Positions 7,736-14,120 of a stretch of 15,482 nt of DNA are shown in pieces; the stretch's first letter is position 1; each line of letters starts with the position of its first letter. Made by a program: the position numbers and the translations under genes. The stretch spans positions 1 to 15,482 of the forward strand of contig CAUDCB010000031.1 of NCBI GenBank assembly GCA_958447915.1, written 5' to 3'. The notes below the pieces were generated by a model. It worked only from the letters and a program-made list of their open reading frames with translations. It had not been told where the DNA came from and did not search any database. The stretch is from an uncultured Collinsella sp. (GTDB taxonomy: Bacteria > Actinomycetota > Coriobacteriia > Coriobacteriales > Coriobacteriaceae).

Positions 7736-8518
7736 ATGCTTACCAAACGCGTAATTCCCTGCCTAGACGTCAAGGACGGCCGCGTGGTCAAGGGCGTCAA
7801 CTTTGTGAGCCTGCGCGATGCCGGCGACCCGGTGGAGCTGGCGCGCGCCTACGACCGCGAGGGCGCAGACGAGGTCGTGTTCCTGGACATCACCGCCACG
7901 AGCGACAACCGCGCGACGACCATCGAGATGGCGGCGCACGCGGCCGAAGAGCTCGCTATTCCCTATACCGTGGGCGGCGGTTTTCGCGACCTGCCGGGCA
8001 TGCGCACCATGGTTGCCGCCGGTGCCGATAAGGTGTCGCTTAACTCTGCCGCCGTGCGCAATCCATCGCTGATTAGCCAGGCTGCCGCGGCATTTGGCAG
8101 CCAGGCCGTGGTCGTGGCGGTTGATGCCAAGCGTGTGGGCCTGCCCGGGGAGCCGGGCGCCGATAAGTGGGAGGTCTTTACGGCGGGCGGCCGCAACGCT
8201 ACGGGTATCGACGCGGTGGCGTGGGCCGAGGAGGCGGTTCGTCGTGGCGCCGGCGAAATCCTACTGACCAGCATGGATCGCGACGGCACCAAGGCCGGCT
8301 TCGATTTGGCGCTCACCCGCGCCGTGGCGCGCGCGGTACCAATCCCCGTCATCGCGAGCGGCGGCGTGGGTACGCTCGAGCATTTTGCCGAGGGCGTGAT
8401 CGAGGGCGAGGCCGACGCCGTGCTGGCAGCAAGCGTCTTTCACTTTGGAACCTTCAGCATTCGCGAAGTCAAAGAGTATATGGCCAGCCAGGGCATCCCT
8501 GTCAGATTGGATTTTTAA
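7736..8518 (+). CDS. hisF: Imidazole glycerol phosphate synthase, cyclase subunit
   Basis: A 260-residue beta/alpha barrel that cyclises PRFAR with ammonia from HisH, giving imidazole-glycerol phosphate and AICAR, which returns to purine synthesis. Catalytic D11 (PCLDVKDGRVVKG) and D130 (VVVAVDAKR) are in place, with phosphate loops GGGFRD (80-85) and ASGGVGTLEHF (207-217). LTSMDRDGTKAGFD at 177-190 is nearly invariant in HisF. The start has GGGGAGGAG at 7721-7729 and follows the hisA stop by three bases. Barrel length and ends are normal. Confidence 0.97.
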   Translation: MLTKRVIPCLDVKDGRVVKGVNFVSLRDAGDPVELARAYDREGADEVVFLDITATSDNRATTIEMAAHAAEELAIPYTVGGGFRDLPGMRTMVAAGADKVSLNSAAVRNPSLISQAAAAFGSQAVVVAVDAKRVGLPGEPGADKWEVFTAGGRNATGIDAVAWAEEAVRRGAGEILLTSMDRDGTKAGFDLALTRAVARAVPIPVIASGGVGTLEHFAEGVIEGEADAVLAASVFHFGTFSIREVKEYMASQGIPVRLDF

Positions 8519-8860
8519 ATGGTGCAAGTGACAACTGCGTCCGAGCTTAAATACGACGCCAACGGGCTGATTCCTTGTGTGGTTCAGCAGTATGACACCG
8601 GCGAGGTGCTTATGGTTGCTTGGATGAACGAGGAGTCGGTGGGACTGACGCTCAAGACCGGCACCACGTGGTTTTGGAGCCGCAGCCGCCAGGAGCTCTG
8701 GAACAAGGGTGCGACGAGCGGCAACATGCAGGAGGTCAAGGAGATCTGGGCCGACTGCGATAGCGATACGCTGCTGGTCAAGGTCGACTCGCCGGGTCCT
8801 GCCTGCCATATCGGCAACCGTACCTGCTTCTTTAAGCGCGTGGAAGGGGGAGCGCGATGA
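8519..8860 (+). CDS. hisI: Phosphoribosyl-AMP cyclohydrolase
   Basis: A 113-residue zinc- and magnesium-dependent enzyme that opens the adenine ring of phosphoribosyl-AMP, third step of the pathway. The diagnostic blocks are intact: WSRSRQELWNKGATSGN (53-69), the metal block ADCDSDTLLVKVD (78-90), and GPACHIGNRTCF (93-104). The Zn cysteines are C80, C96 and C103. It is the cyclohydrolase alone; the HisE activity fused to it in enterobacteria is encoded separately at 9100. The ATG abuts the hisF stop with no clear Shine-Dalgarno sequence, so translation probably depends on reinitiation by ribosomes leaving hisF. Confidence 0.96.
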   Translation: MVQVTTASELKYDANGLIPCVVQQYDTGEVLMVAWMNEESVGLTLKTGTTWFWSRSRQELWNKGATSGNMQEVKEIWADCDSDTLLVKVDSPGPACHIGNRTCFFKRVEGGAR

Positions 8861-9084
8861 GGGTCGTGACGCCGTTCGAAGTCGCCGATTGTAACGCCGA
8901 GCTCCTCCGCGCGGGCGTGCCGTGCCGCGTGCATCTGACCGATGCGTGCGGGGCACAGTCGCGTTGGCTCGAGGCCGAGAAGGAAAGGCTCGATGAGGCC
9001 CATGCCGTCATCGTCGAGTTCTTTGAGAAAAAGGGCGCAAAGCCTCGGTTCGATGAGACCGGTACCTACTTTACGCTGCAGTAA
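8857..9084 (+). CDS. Small conserved-looking protein of unknown function inside the his operon
   Basis: A 75-residue acidic, soluble protein with no signal peptide or membrane segment. Its ATG overlaps the hisI stop (ATGA), AAGGGGG lies at 8844-8850, and hisE begins 15 bases after its stop, so it is a true operon member. Visible marks are the block VHLTDACGAQSRWLE (25-39, with Cys, Asp, Thr and Trp), a charged helix at about 38-58 (EAEKERLDEAHAVIVEFFEKK), and the end PRFDETGTYFTLQ. I half-recall small 'RDAC'-motif proteins from Coriobacteriia that resemble the TDAC block, but I am not sure of the family. It sits between the genes for steps 3 and 2 and may be an accessory or regulatory factor of the HisI/HisE reactions; no function is assigned. 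Confidence 0.8.
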   Translation: MRVVTPFEVADCNAELLRAGVPCRVHLTDACGAQSRWLEAEKERLDEAHAVIVEFFEKKGAKPRFDETGTYFTLQ

Positions 9085-9099
9085 CGAGAGGAAATAACC

Positions 9100-9417
9100 A
9101 TGGGAGTCAGAACAGCTAACGTGCAGCCGGGAAATATCGGCGAGACGCTGACGGGGCTGGCCGAGGTGATTCACGGTCGTCGCGATGCGTCGCCACAGGA
9201 GAGCTACACCGCTCGTCTGTTGACCGACGTCGAGGACGAGCTGCTCAAGAAGCTTGCCGAGGAGGCGAGCGAGGTCATCATGGCCTGCAAGGATAACGAC
9301 CATGACCACATCCGCTACGAGGCCGGCGACCTGGTCTACCATCTGCTCGTAACGCTCGAACGCTACGGTATCACCCTCGACGAGCTGGCCGGCGAACTCA
9401 ACGCCCGCCGCCGCTAG
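9100..9417 (+). CDS. hisE: Phosphoribosyl-ATP pyrophosphohydrolase
   Basis: A 105-residue all-alpha NTP pyrophosphohydrolase that removes pyrophosphate from phosphoribosyl-ATP, second step of the pathway. The Mg-binding pattern of the superfamily is visible as KKLAEEASEVIMA (50-62; E55, E56, E58-E59 region) and RYEAGDLVYHLLVTL (72-86; E74 and D77). YTARLLTD (36-43) and the position at the end of the his cluster distinguish it from MazG-type relatives, one of which is encoded at 11758. AGAGG at 9086-9090 precedes the ATG. The stop codon (9415-9417) lies within the left arm of a hairpin. Confidence 0.95.
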   Translation: MGVRTANVQPGNIGETLTGLAEVIHGRRDASPQESYTARLLTDVEDELLKKLAEEASEVIMACKDNDHDHIRYEAGDLVYHLLVTLERYGITLDELAGELNARRR

Positions 9418-9444
9418 TCATTTAAGAACGTCCCCAATGACTAG
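9414..9444. repeat. Hairpin between convergent hisE and the PHP phosphatase gene
   Basis: CTAGTCATT (9414-9422) and AATGACTAG (9436-9444) form a perfect 9-bp stem around the 13-base loop TAAGAACGTCCCC. The left arm contains the hisE stop codon, and the right arm ends one base before the phosphatase stop codon on the other strand (9445-9447). Only 27 bases separate the two stops. There is no T-tract on either strand, so it is a weak intrinsic terminator at best. Its GTCCCC loop ending resembles the loop of the hairpin at 6225-6265. Confidence 0.6.
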
Positions 9445-10356
9445 TTAGGCGAGGGGTGTGGGTTCCCATTCGCCGGTGGGGTGGGGGATGTCGAAGGTTC
9501 GGTAGCCGCAGTCGTAGGCGTGGGCCTGGGCCGCGCGGATTTTCCAGCAGATATCGCAGGCGCGGTGCGCGTCCGAGCCAAAGGTAATGGGCACCTCGGC
9601 ATGGGCAAAGCAGCGCAAAAGGCCGGTTGCGGGATAGTAGTCGCCGAGGCCCTTGCGCGGCGCGGCGGTCGAGACCTCAACGCGGCGACCCGTATCGTGG
9701 GCGCACTCGGCCATCTGCCTCCAAAACGGCGCGGGGTCAAAGTCGGGCGCGAAGCCTTCCTTCGAAAAACGCATGACCAGGTCGGGGTGAGCCATCACAT
9801 CAAAACTGAGCGAGCTTTCGCAGGCGTGGCACCAGTCGTCGACGTAGCGCTCCCATACGCCGCGTACGCCTAAGTTTTCCCAAACGTGCAGGTTGGTGTC
9901 GTCGTCGATCCAGCCGCAGCGTGAGTCGGGCGTATCGGGGCGCGCGGCGTTTTCCGTTCCCGCCGTACCCGCGGCACCTGCCATGGTATCGCCGGGGTCG
10001 CCAATCCAGTGCACGCTGCCCAAGCGCACCACGGCGTCCTGGGACCAGCGCTCTACCAAGGGCTCGCAGCCTTCGTACCAATCGCATTCAAAACCGTAGA
10101 TAAAGGTGAGCTCCGGCGCAATCTGCGCGGCGAGTTTGCGGGCGTCCTCAAAGGCCAGGCGATGTGCCGGCAAGTCGCCCTCGACGACCTGCACCTCGCA
10201 GTTGGCGTCCATGCTGGCGGGCAGGGTGAGGTGGTCGGTCGAGACCATGACACGGCAGCCGGTGGCGGCAGCAGCGCGGACGTTGTCCTCAAACGAGGCA
10301 TGGCCGTCCGAAAACGAAGTATGGGTGTGGCAATCGACCAGCGGACACGCGGGCAT
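9445..10356 (-). CDS. PHP-domain histidinol-phosphatase (HisJ/HisK type)
   Basis: A 303-residue protein of the PHP metallo-phosphoesterase family, expected to hydrolyse histidinol phosphate to histidinol. The metal ligands are all visible: H10 and H12 (DCHTHTSFSDG, with D17), H42 (STDHLTL), E90 (YGFECDW), H116 (GSVHWIGD), H190 (DVMAHPDLV), and D262 and H264 (FGSDAHRACD). Residues about 121-147 form a Gly/Ala/Asp-rich insert that looks like a disordered loop. The start is supported by AAGGAG, complement of 10362-10367, five bases before the ATG. No other histidinol-phosphatase is in the his cluster, and this gene faces it tail to tail, so the pathway role is likely. Other PHP phosphoesterases remain possible. 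Confidence 0.87.
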   Translation of the reverse strand: MPACPLVDCHTHTSFSDGHASFEDNVRAAAATGCRVMVSTDHLTLPASMDANCEVQVVEGDLPAHRLAFEDARKLAAQIAPELTFIYGFECDWYEGCEPLVERWSQDAVVRLGSVHWIGDPGDTMAGAAGTAGTENAARPDTPDSRCGWIDDDTNLHVWENLGVRGVWERYVDDWCHACESSLSFDVMAHPDLVMRFSKEGFAPDFDPAPFWRQMAECAHDTGRRVEVSTAAPRKGLGDYYPATGLLRCFAHAEVPITFGSDAHRACDICWKIRAAQAHAYDCGYRTFDIPHPTGEWEPTPLA

Positions 10357-10388
10357 GGCGACTCCTTTGCATTTGGTGAATCCGCTCC

Positions 10389-10394
10389 ATTCTA
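10389..10394 (-). promoter_or_regulatory. Possible -10 box for the PHP phosphatase gene
   Basis: On the reverse strand the sequence reads TTAGAATGG, with TAGAAT (five of six -10 consensus bases) 33 bases upstream of the ATG at 10356. No recognisable -35 is found at the right distance. Confidence 0.25.
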
Positions 10395-10476
10395 ATGGCG
10401 CAGCCTCGGCGCGTCGTGCGCGCGGGGTGCCGAAATCGATCGGAAAGGGTGCGCGGTGCGGCCTCGCTTGCTCTCA

Positions 10477-10541
10477 AAACGTGTACGTCAGCCTCCAAAA
10501 CCGACAAAAAATGACATGTTTGGAGGCTGACGTACACGTTT
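10477..10541. repeat. Perfect 23-bp inverted repeat in the divergent intergenic region
   Basis: The arms 10477-10499 and 10519-10541 are exact reverse complements over 23 bp, with a 19-base AT-rich spacer (ACCGACAAAAAATGACATG). The arm core is GTACGTCAGCCTCC. The element lies between the start of the phosphatase gene (reverse) and the start of the LarC2 gene (forward), so it is upstream of both. Neither end has a strong T-run beyond the stem, which argues against a simple terminator. The text ACATGTTTGGA (10515-10525) recurs as ACACGTTTGGA (10535-10545). It could be an operator, a very stable RNA hairpin, or a small mobile palindrome. The rest of the 291-base gap (10357-10647) shows no gene. 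Confidence 0.9.
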
Positions 10542-10647
10542 GGATAGGGGCGAGGGCGGCGACGGACGAAAGTCACGCCTGTGCCACGTCCGATGTGCTA
10601 GCGTTTGGGTGAATAAAACGAGCCCGTGCGGAAAGGATCCGGACCGT

Positions 10648-11133
10648 ATGCAACGTGGAAGTACATCTCCGCTGTCCCGCGAGACCGATGCGCCCGAAAC
10701 CATCGTCAAGCTGGAGTGCGACATCGACGATGCGTCGCCCGAGGTGCTCGCCTACGCCGCTGACCGCCTGCGCGAGGCCGGCGCCCGCGAGGTGCACTGG
10801 CTACCCCTTTACTGCAAAAAGGGCCGCCCCGGATGGCAGCTGCAGGTGATCTGCTCGCACGAGGATATTGAGCGCCTGCAGACGATTATCTTTTTGGAGA
10901 CCACGACCAACGGCATTCGTCGCCAGGTGATGGAACGCGTTTGCCTGCCGCGCCGATTCGAGCAGGTGATAACGCCTTGGGGCGAGGTATCTGTTAAGGT
11001 GGCGACCCTGCCCGACGGTAGTGAGCGCGCGGCTCCCGAGTACGAGGACTGCGCCCGCCTTGCCCGCGAACATGGCGTGCCGCTCCAACGCGTGATGCAG
11101 GCGGCTCAGAGCGCGGCGCTGCGATTCGAGTAA
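10648..11133 (+). CDS. Stand-alone LarC C-terminal (LarC2) domain protein, nickel-pincer cofactor related
   Basis: A 161-residue protein matching only the C-terminal part of LarC, the CTP-dependent enzyme that inserts nickel into the pincer cofactor of lactate racemase and relatives. Family blocks in order are KLECDIDDASPEVLAY (21-36), KKGRPGWQLQV (57-67), LETTTNGIRR (83-92), LPRRFEQVITPWGEVSVKV (100-118) and APEYEDCARLA (129-139). The DUF111-type LarC1 half is absent, with no remnant upstream: the preceding bases hold the inverted repeat. In lactobacilli LarC1 and LarC2 are joined by a ribosomal frameshift; nothing like that is possible here. The ATG at 10648 has GGAAAGG at 10630-10636, an 11-base spacing; an in-frame GTG at 10609 is the alternative. 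No larA, larB or larE is in the window. Confidence 0.8.
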   Translation: MQRGSTSPLSRETDAPETIVKLECDIDDASPEVLAYAADRLREAGAREVHWLPLYCKKGRPGWQLQVICSHEDIERLQTIIFLETTTNGIRRQVMERVCLPRRFEQVITPWGEVSVKVATLPDGSERAAPEYEDCARLAREHGVPLQRVMQAAQSAALRFE

Positions 11134-11206
11134 CACGGTAGATGGGCTCCATATCCGCTAGACCCCGTATTCAGCCCCTATCAACCCCACTCCGAAAGGA
11201 CTCCCC

Positions 11207-11755
11207 ATGAAATACCTCATCGCTTCCGACATTCACGGCTCGGCATACTGGACCGAGCGTCTGGTCGCCGCCATCGAATCCGAGCAGCCCGACCGCATCG
11301 TGCTGCTGGGCGACCTGCTCTACCACGGCCCGCGCAACGACCTGCCGCGCGACTACGCCCCCAAGCGTGTGATTCCGCTGCTCAACGCCCTGGCCGACCG
11401 CATCATCGCCGTCCGCGGCAACTGCGACGCCGAAGTCGACCAGATGGTCCTCGACTTCCCCGTCATGGCCGACTACGCCACCCTGTTTGACGGGACCGGC
11501 CGCGAGCTGTTCCTGACGCACGGCCACGTTTTTGGCGCCGGCATGCACAACAGCGTCGATCACGCGCCCGCGCTGCCCGAGGGCTCCGCGCTCGTCTACG
11601 GCCACACGCACATCAAGGTCAACGAGGAAAGCGTCGCCCACCCGGGCCTGTGGCTCTTCAACCCCGGCAGCGTGAGCATCCCCAAGGACGGCACGCACAG
11701 CTACGGCATCTACGAGGGCGGCACGTTCCGCCATGTGATCATGGAGGAGGACTAA
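11207..11755 (+). CDS. YfcE/MJ0936-type metallophosphodiesterase
   Basis: A 182-residue calcineurin-like phosphoesterase, close to the 180-185 residues usual for YfcE. The metal-site motifs are complete: D8 and H10 (ASDIHGS), D36 (LLGDLLYHGPRND), N72 (RGNCDAEVD), H105 and H107 (THGHVFG) and H133/H135 (YGHTHIK), ending in FNPGSVSIPKDGTHSYGIYE. Members hydrolyse model phosphodiesters with manganese; the natural substrate is not known. GAAAGGA at 11194-11200 precedes the ATG. The stop is two bases before the mazG start, so the pair is co-transcribed. That pairing would fit nucleotide housekeeping, but this is inference. Confidence 0.92.
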   Translation: MKYLIASDIHGSAYWTERLVAAIESEQPDRIVLLGDLLYHGPRNDLPRDYAPKRVIPLLNALADRIIAVRGNCDAEVDQMVLDFPVMADYATLFDGTGRELFLTHGHVFGAGMHNSVDHAPALPEGSALVYGHTHIKVNEESVAHPGLWLFNPGSVSIPKDGTHSYGIYEGGTFRHVIMEED

Positions 11756-11757
11756 CC

Positions 11758-12618
11758 ATGGCCGAGCACATGGCTCAGCAAAATACCGAGGGTTCGCGTG
11801 ACCTGTCCACGCTGGTAGACGCGTCGGCCGAGCTGCAGCATCTGGTGCAGACCATTTGGCGCCTGCGTCAGCCCGACGGCTGCCCGTGGGACCGCGAGCA
11901 GACGCACCGCAGCATCGGCAAAAACATGATCGAGGAGGCCTACGAGGCGCTCGATTGCATCGAGGCCGACGATGCCACGCATCTGCGCGAGGAGCTGGGC
12001 GACGTGCTCATGCAGGTAGTGTTGCATGCGCAGATTGCGGCGGACGCCGGAGAGTTTACGCTGGCCGACGTGGCACACGATATCGACGCCAAGCTCATCC
12101 GCCGTCATCCGCACGTGTTTGGCGATGCGGATGCCGATAACTCCGACGAGGTACTCAAGATTTGGGACGAGGTTAAGCTTGCCGAGAAGGCTGCCAAGGA
12201 CAAGGCCGTGGCAGCAGGCGAGGCTGCGCCCGAGGGCCTGCTCGACGGCGTGCCCACGCACCTGCCGGCGCTGATGCAGGCTCAGAAGGTGTCGCGCAAG
12301 GCGGCTGCCGTGGGCTTTGAGTGGGAGACGGTCCAGGACGTGTGGGACGAGGTCGCCGAGGAGCGTGCCGAGTTTGAGGCCGAGGCTCCCGGCTCACCCG
12401 AGCGCGAGATGGAGTTTGGCGACCTGCTCTTTGCCCTGGTCAACGTCGCGCGCAAAGAGGGGATTGACGCCGAGAGCGCCCTGCGTGCCAGCACGGCCAA
12501 GTTCCGCCGTCGCTGGGCTGCGATGGAGGCCGCCGTGCACGAGGCAGGCGATGACCTCGCCGCCTGCTCAACCGCTCAACTCAACGACCTGTGGGACCAA
12601 GCAAAAGCAAGCGAGTGA
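11758..12618 (+). CDS. mazG: Nucleoside triphosphate pyrophosphohydrolase MazG
   Basis: A 286-residue two-domain MazG that hydrolyses NTPs to NMP and pyrophosphate, removing abnormal or excess nucleotides. The N-terminal domain holds the typical opening LRQPDGCPWDREQTHRSI (36-53) and the Mg motifs EEAYEALD (59-66) and EELGDVLMQV (78-87). RRHPHVFGD (115-123) and IWDEVK (135-140) follow. The C-terminal domain repeats the fold with EVAEERAEFEAE and MEFGDLLFALVNVAR (218-232). The linker is longer and more Ala/Glu-rich than in E. coli MazG (263 residues). The preceding gene's last codons carry GGAGGAGG as its ribosome binding site. Confidence 0.95.
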   Translation: MAEHMAQQNTEGSRDLSTLVDASAELQHLVQTIWRLRQPDGCPWDREQTHRSIGKNMIEEAYEALDCIEADDATHLREELGDVLMQVVLHAQIAADAGEFTLADVAHDIDAKLIRRHPHVFGDADADNSDEVLKIWDEVKLAEKAAKDKAVAAGEAAPEGLLDGVPTHLPALMQAQKVSRKAAAVGFEWETVQDVWDEVAEERAEFEAEAPGSPEREMEFGDLLFALVNVARKEGIDAESALRASTAKFRRRWAAMEAAVHEAGDDLAACSTAQLNDLWDQAKASE

Positions 12619-12645
12619 GGCCTGCGTCTCTCACGGCATCCATTC

Positions 12646-12661
12646 GTAGAGAGGTCTCTAC
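12646..12661. repeat. Short palindrome at the convergent mazG/ATPase junction
   Basis: GTAGAGA-GG-TCTCTAC (12646-12652 and 12655-12661) is a 7-bp inverted repeat overlapping the ATPase stop codon (12658-12660, reverse strand). The loop is only two bases and there is no T-tract, so terminator function is doubtful. Confidence 0.4.
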
Positions 12662-14025
12662 AAGCAAAAAGCCATATACAACGGAAGATGTGCCAGCTGT
12701 GCTTCGGCATCCCACTCGAGTTGTTTAGGGTGCAACACGTAAGCCATCCCAATCTTCTTGTTAAAGCGCGCGCGGAATCGGTCGAGGGAGATGGTTCCGT
12801 ATCTGCGTGGCGACTTAACTTCGATGGGGCTGATGCGCGGCTTTCCGGCGGCATTGACATAGGGTCGGGTAACGAGGAAGTCGATTTCCATGCGCTCCTC
12901 CCCCTCCTTCTTTCCGCTTTGGGAATAAAAGAAGAGCCTGTGTCCATTGGCCTTTAGAGATTGGGCAACGTAGTTTTCGGTAAGCATTCCTTCGTTCAAT
13001 CCGATGTCGCCGCGAAGCACGGCCCTGTAAACGTCTTCATCGGTATCGTTGTTGTCAGAGAAGGCAAGCGTTACAAGCAGGCCGGTGTCTGCCATGTAGC
13101 ACTTGAGGGCCGTTTGCTCCATGCTGAGTGAAAGGCCCACGCTCGGTTCGCTTGCGGCATAACAGATATTGGCAATTCGCGCGTCTGCCAGCCAAAAGAA
13201 GGCTTCTTCGTAGGTGCGCATGCGTGCGTTTTTATCAAGTGAGGAAAGCTTGAATCGTTTTTCGTGCCTAGAGAGCTGACCCGGGATGCCATCGAGTACG
13301 GAGACGACTTTGAATTCGTAACCGGTTGCAAAACGAGAGATATCGTTGCGATAGAGCTGGACGATTCGGCGCTTCGAAGCGTCGACGGGCGCAAAAGCGC
13401 GCTGTTCAACATAGATGGATACCGGCTCAGGCATGCCGCCTACGAGCATGTATTCGCGCATAAGGGAGAGCGCTCTGCGATGTAGGGCATCGGGGAGCGG
13501 CTTCATCTTGTTAAAACTCATGCGAATGAGATCGGCCAGCCCCTTTTCGTCCATGCCCCAAAGAAACTCCTCAAAGTCGAGGGGCTCAAGTTCCAGAGAC
13601 TCTTCCTCGGATGGGATGACGATATCTTTAATGTTCTGCTTGATGCTGAGCAGGGATCCAGTTTCGATGTAGTCGTAACGTCCGTCTGCAACGAGATACT
13701 TGATGAGTCCGCGTGCTTGCGGGTACATCTGGACCTCGTCAAAGACGATAAGCGTCTCGTGTTCATAGAGTTTGACGTTATAGAAAACCGAGAGATAGAG
13801 GAAGAGCGAGTCGAAGTCAGCGCGATAGTCCTCAAAATATTGCTTAACTTCGGCAGGTGCTTGAAAGAAATCAATGACAAGGCAGGACTTGTATTCGGTT
13901 TCTCCAAACGTACGGGCAAGCGTGCTCTTGCCGACGCGACGGGCTCCTTCAATAAGAAGTGCTGTTTTACCAGCGCTTTCATGCTTCCATTTTAGTAGTT
14001 TGTCATAGGCTTTTCGTTTAAGCAT
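12658..14025 (-). CDS. AAA-family ATPase with DUF4143-like C-terminal domain
   Basis: A 455-residue protein. Residues 1-170 are an AAA_14-type P-loop domain: Walker A GARRVGKST (27-35), Walker B LIVFDEVQ (92-99, D96/E97) and a sensor-like ETGSLLSIKQ (121-130). The C-terminal half matches the DUF4143 pattern, with LTENYVAQSL (348-357), MEIDFLVTR (379-387) and ISPIEVKS (398-405). The spacing of E350, D382, E402 and K404 resembles a PD-(D/E)XK nuclease core. The family is widespread and often horizontally moved; its role is not firmly established. Start ATG 14025 has GAGG at 14034-14031; a GTG at 14073 would translate promoter repeats. Codons are visibly AT-richer than the neighbours, and the gene runs against mazG and eno, so it is probably acquired. 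Confidence 0.88.
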   Translation of the reverse strand: MLKRKAYDKLLKWKHESAGKTALLIEGARRVGKSTLARTFGETEYKSCLVIDFFQAPAEVKQYFEDYRADFDSLFLYLSVFYNVKLYEHETLIVFDEVQMYPQARGLIKYLVADGRYDYIETGSLLSIKQNIKDIVIPSEEESLELEPLDFEEFLWGMDEKGLADLIRMSFNKMKPLPDALHRRALSLMREYMLVGGMPEPVSIYVEQRAFAPVDASKRRIVQLYRNDISRFATGYEFKVVSVLDGIPGQLSRHEKRFKLSSLDKNARMRTYEEAFFWLADARIANICYAASEPSVGLSLSMEQTALKCYMADTGLLVTLAFSDNNDTDEDVYRAVLRGDIGLNEGMLTENYVAQSLKANGHRLFFYSQSGKKEGEERMEIDFLVTRPYVNAAGKPRISPIEVKSPRRYGTISLDRFRARFNKKIGMAYVLHPKQLEWDAEAQLAHLPLYMAFCL

Positions 14026-14037
14026 GGCTACCTCGTA

Positions 14038-14120
14038 CACGATATCCAGAACTTTTATAACCTGATTATGCACGATATCCAGAACTTCAGACCCTTAGAA
14101 TTGCACGATATCCAGAACTT
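14038..14120. repeat. Three identical 17-bp direct repeats at 33-bp period (iteron-like)
   Basis: CACGATATCCAGAACTT occurs without mismatch at 14038-14054, 14071-14087 and 14104-14120. The starts are exactly 33 bases apart, and the two 16-base spacers are unrelated. A truncated fourth copy, CACGAT, follows at 14123-14128. Each repeat contains the palindrome GATATC. The array is just upstream of the ATPase start on the reverse strand and overlaps its likely promoter, so it looks like an operator array for autoregulation or a binding site for the encoded protein. The spacing is too short for a CRISPR array. Confidence 0.93.
14054..14059 (-). promoter_or_regulatory. Probable -10 box of the ATPase gene
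   Basis: The reverse strand reads TATAAA at 14059-14054, which would start transcription near 14047 and leave a leader of about 22 bases containing the GAGG ribosome binding site. The -35 position falls in the second repeat copy (around TTCTGG or CTGGAT) and is a poor match. The first repeat would cover the start site and the second the -35. Confidence 0.4.

Noticed and set aside
14026..14073. GTG start extending the ATPase upstream into the repeats
   Set aside because: The extension would be encoded by two copies of the promoter repeat, while the ATG at 14025 has a GAGG site at normal spacing and starts at the usual distance from Walker A.
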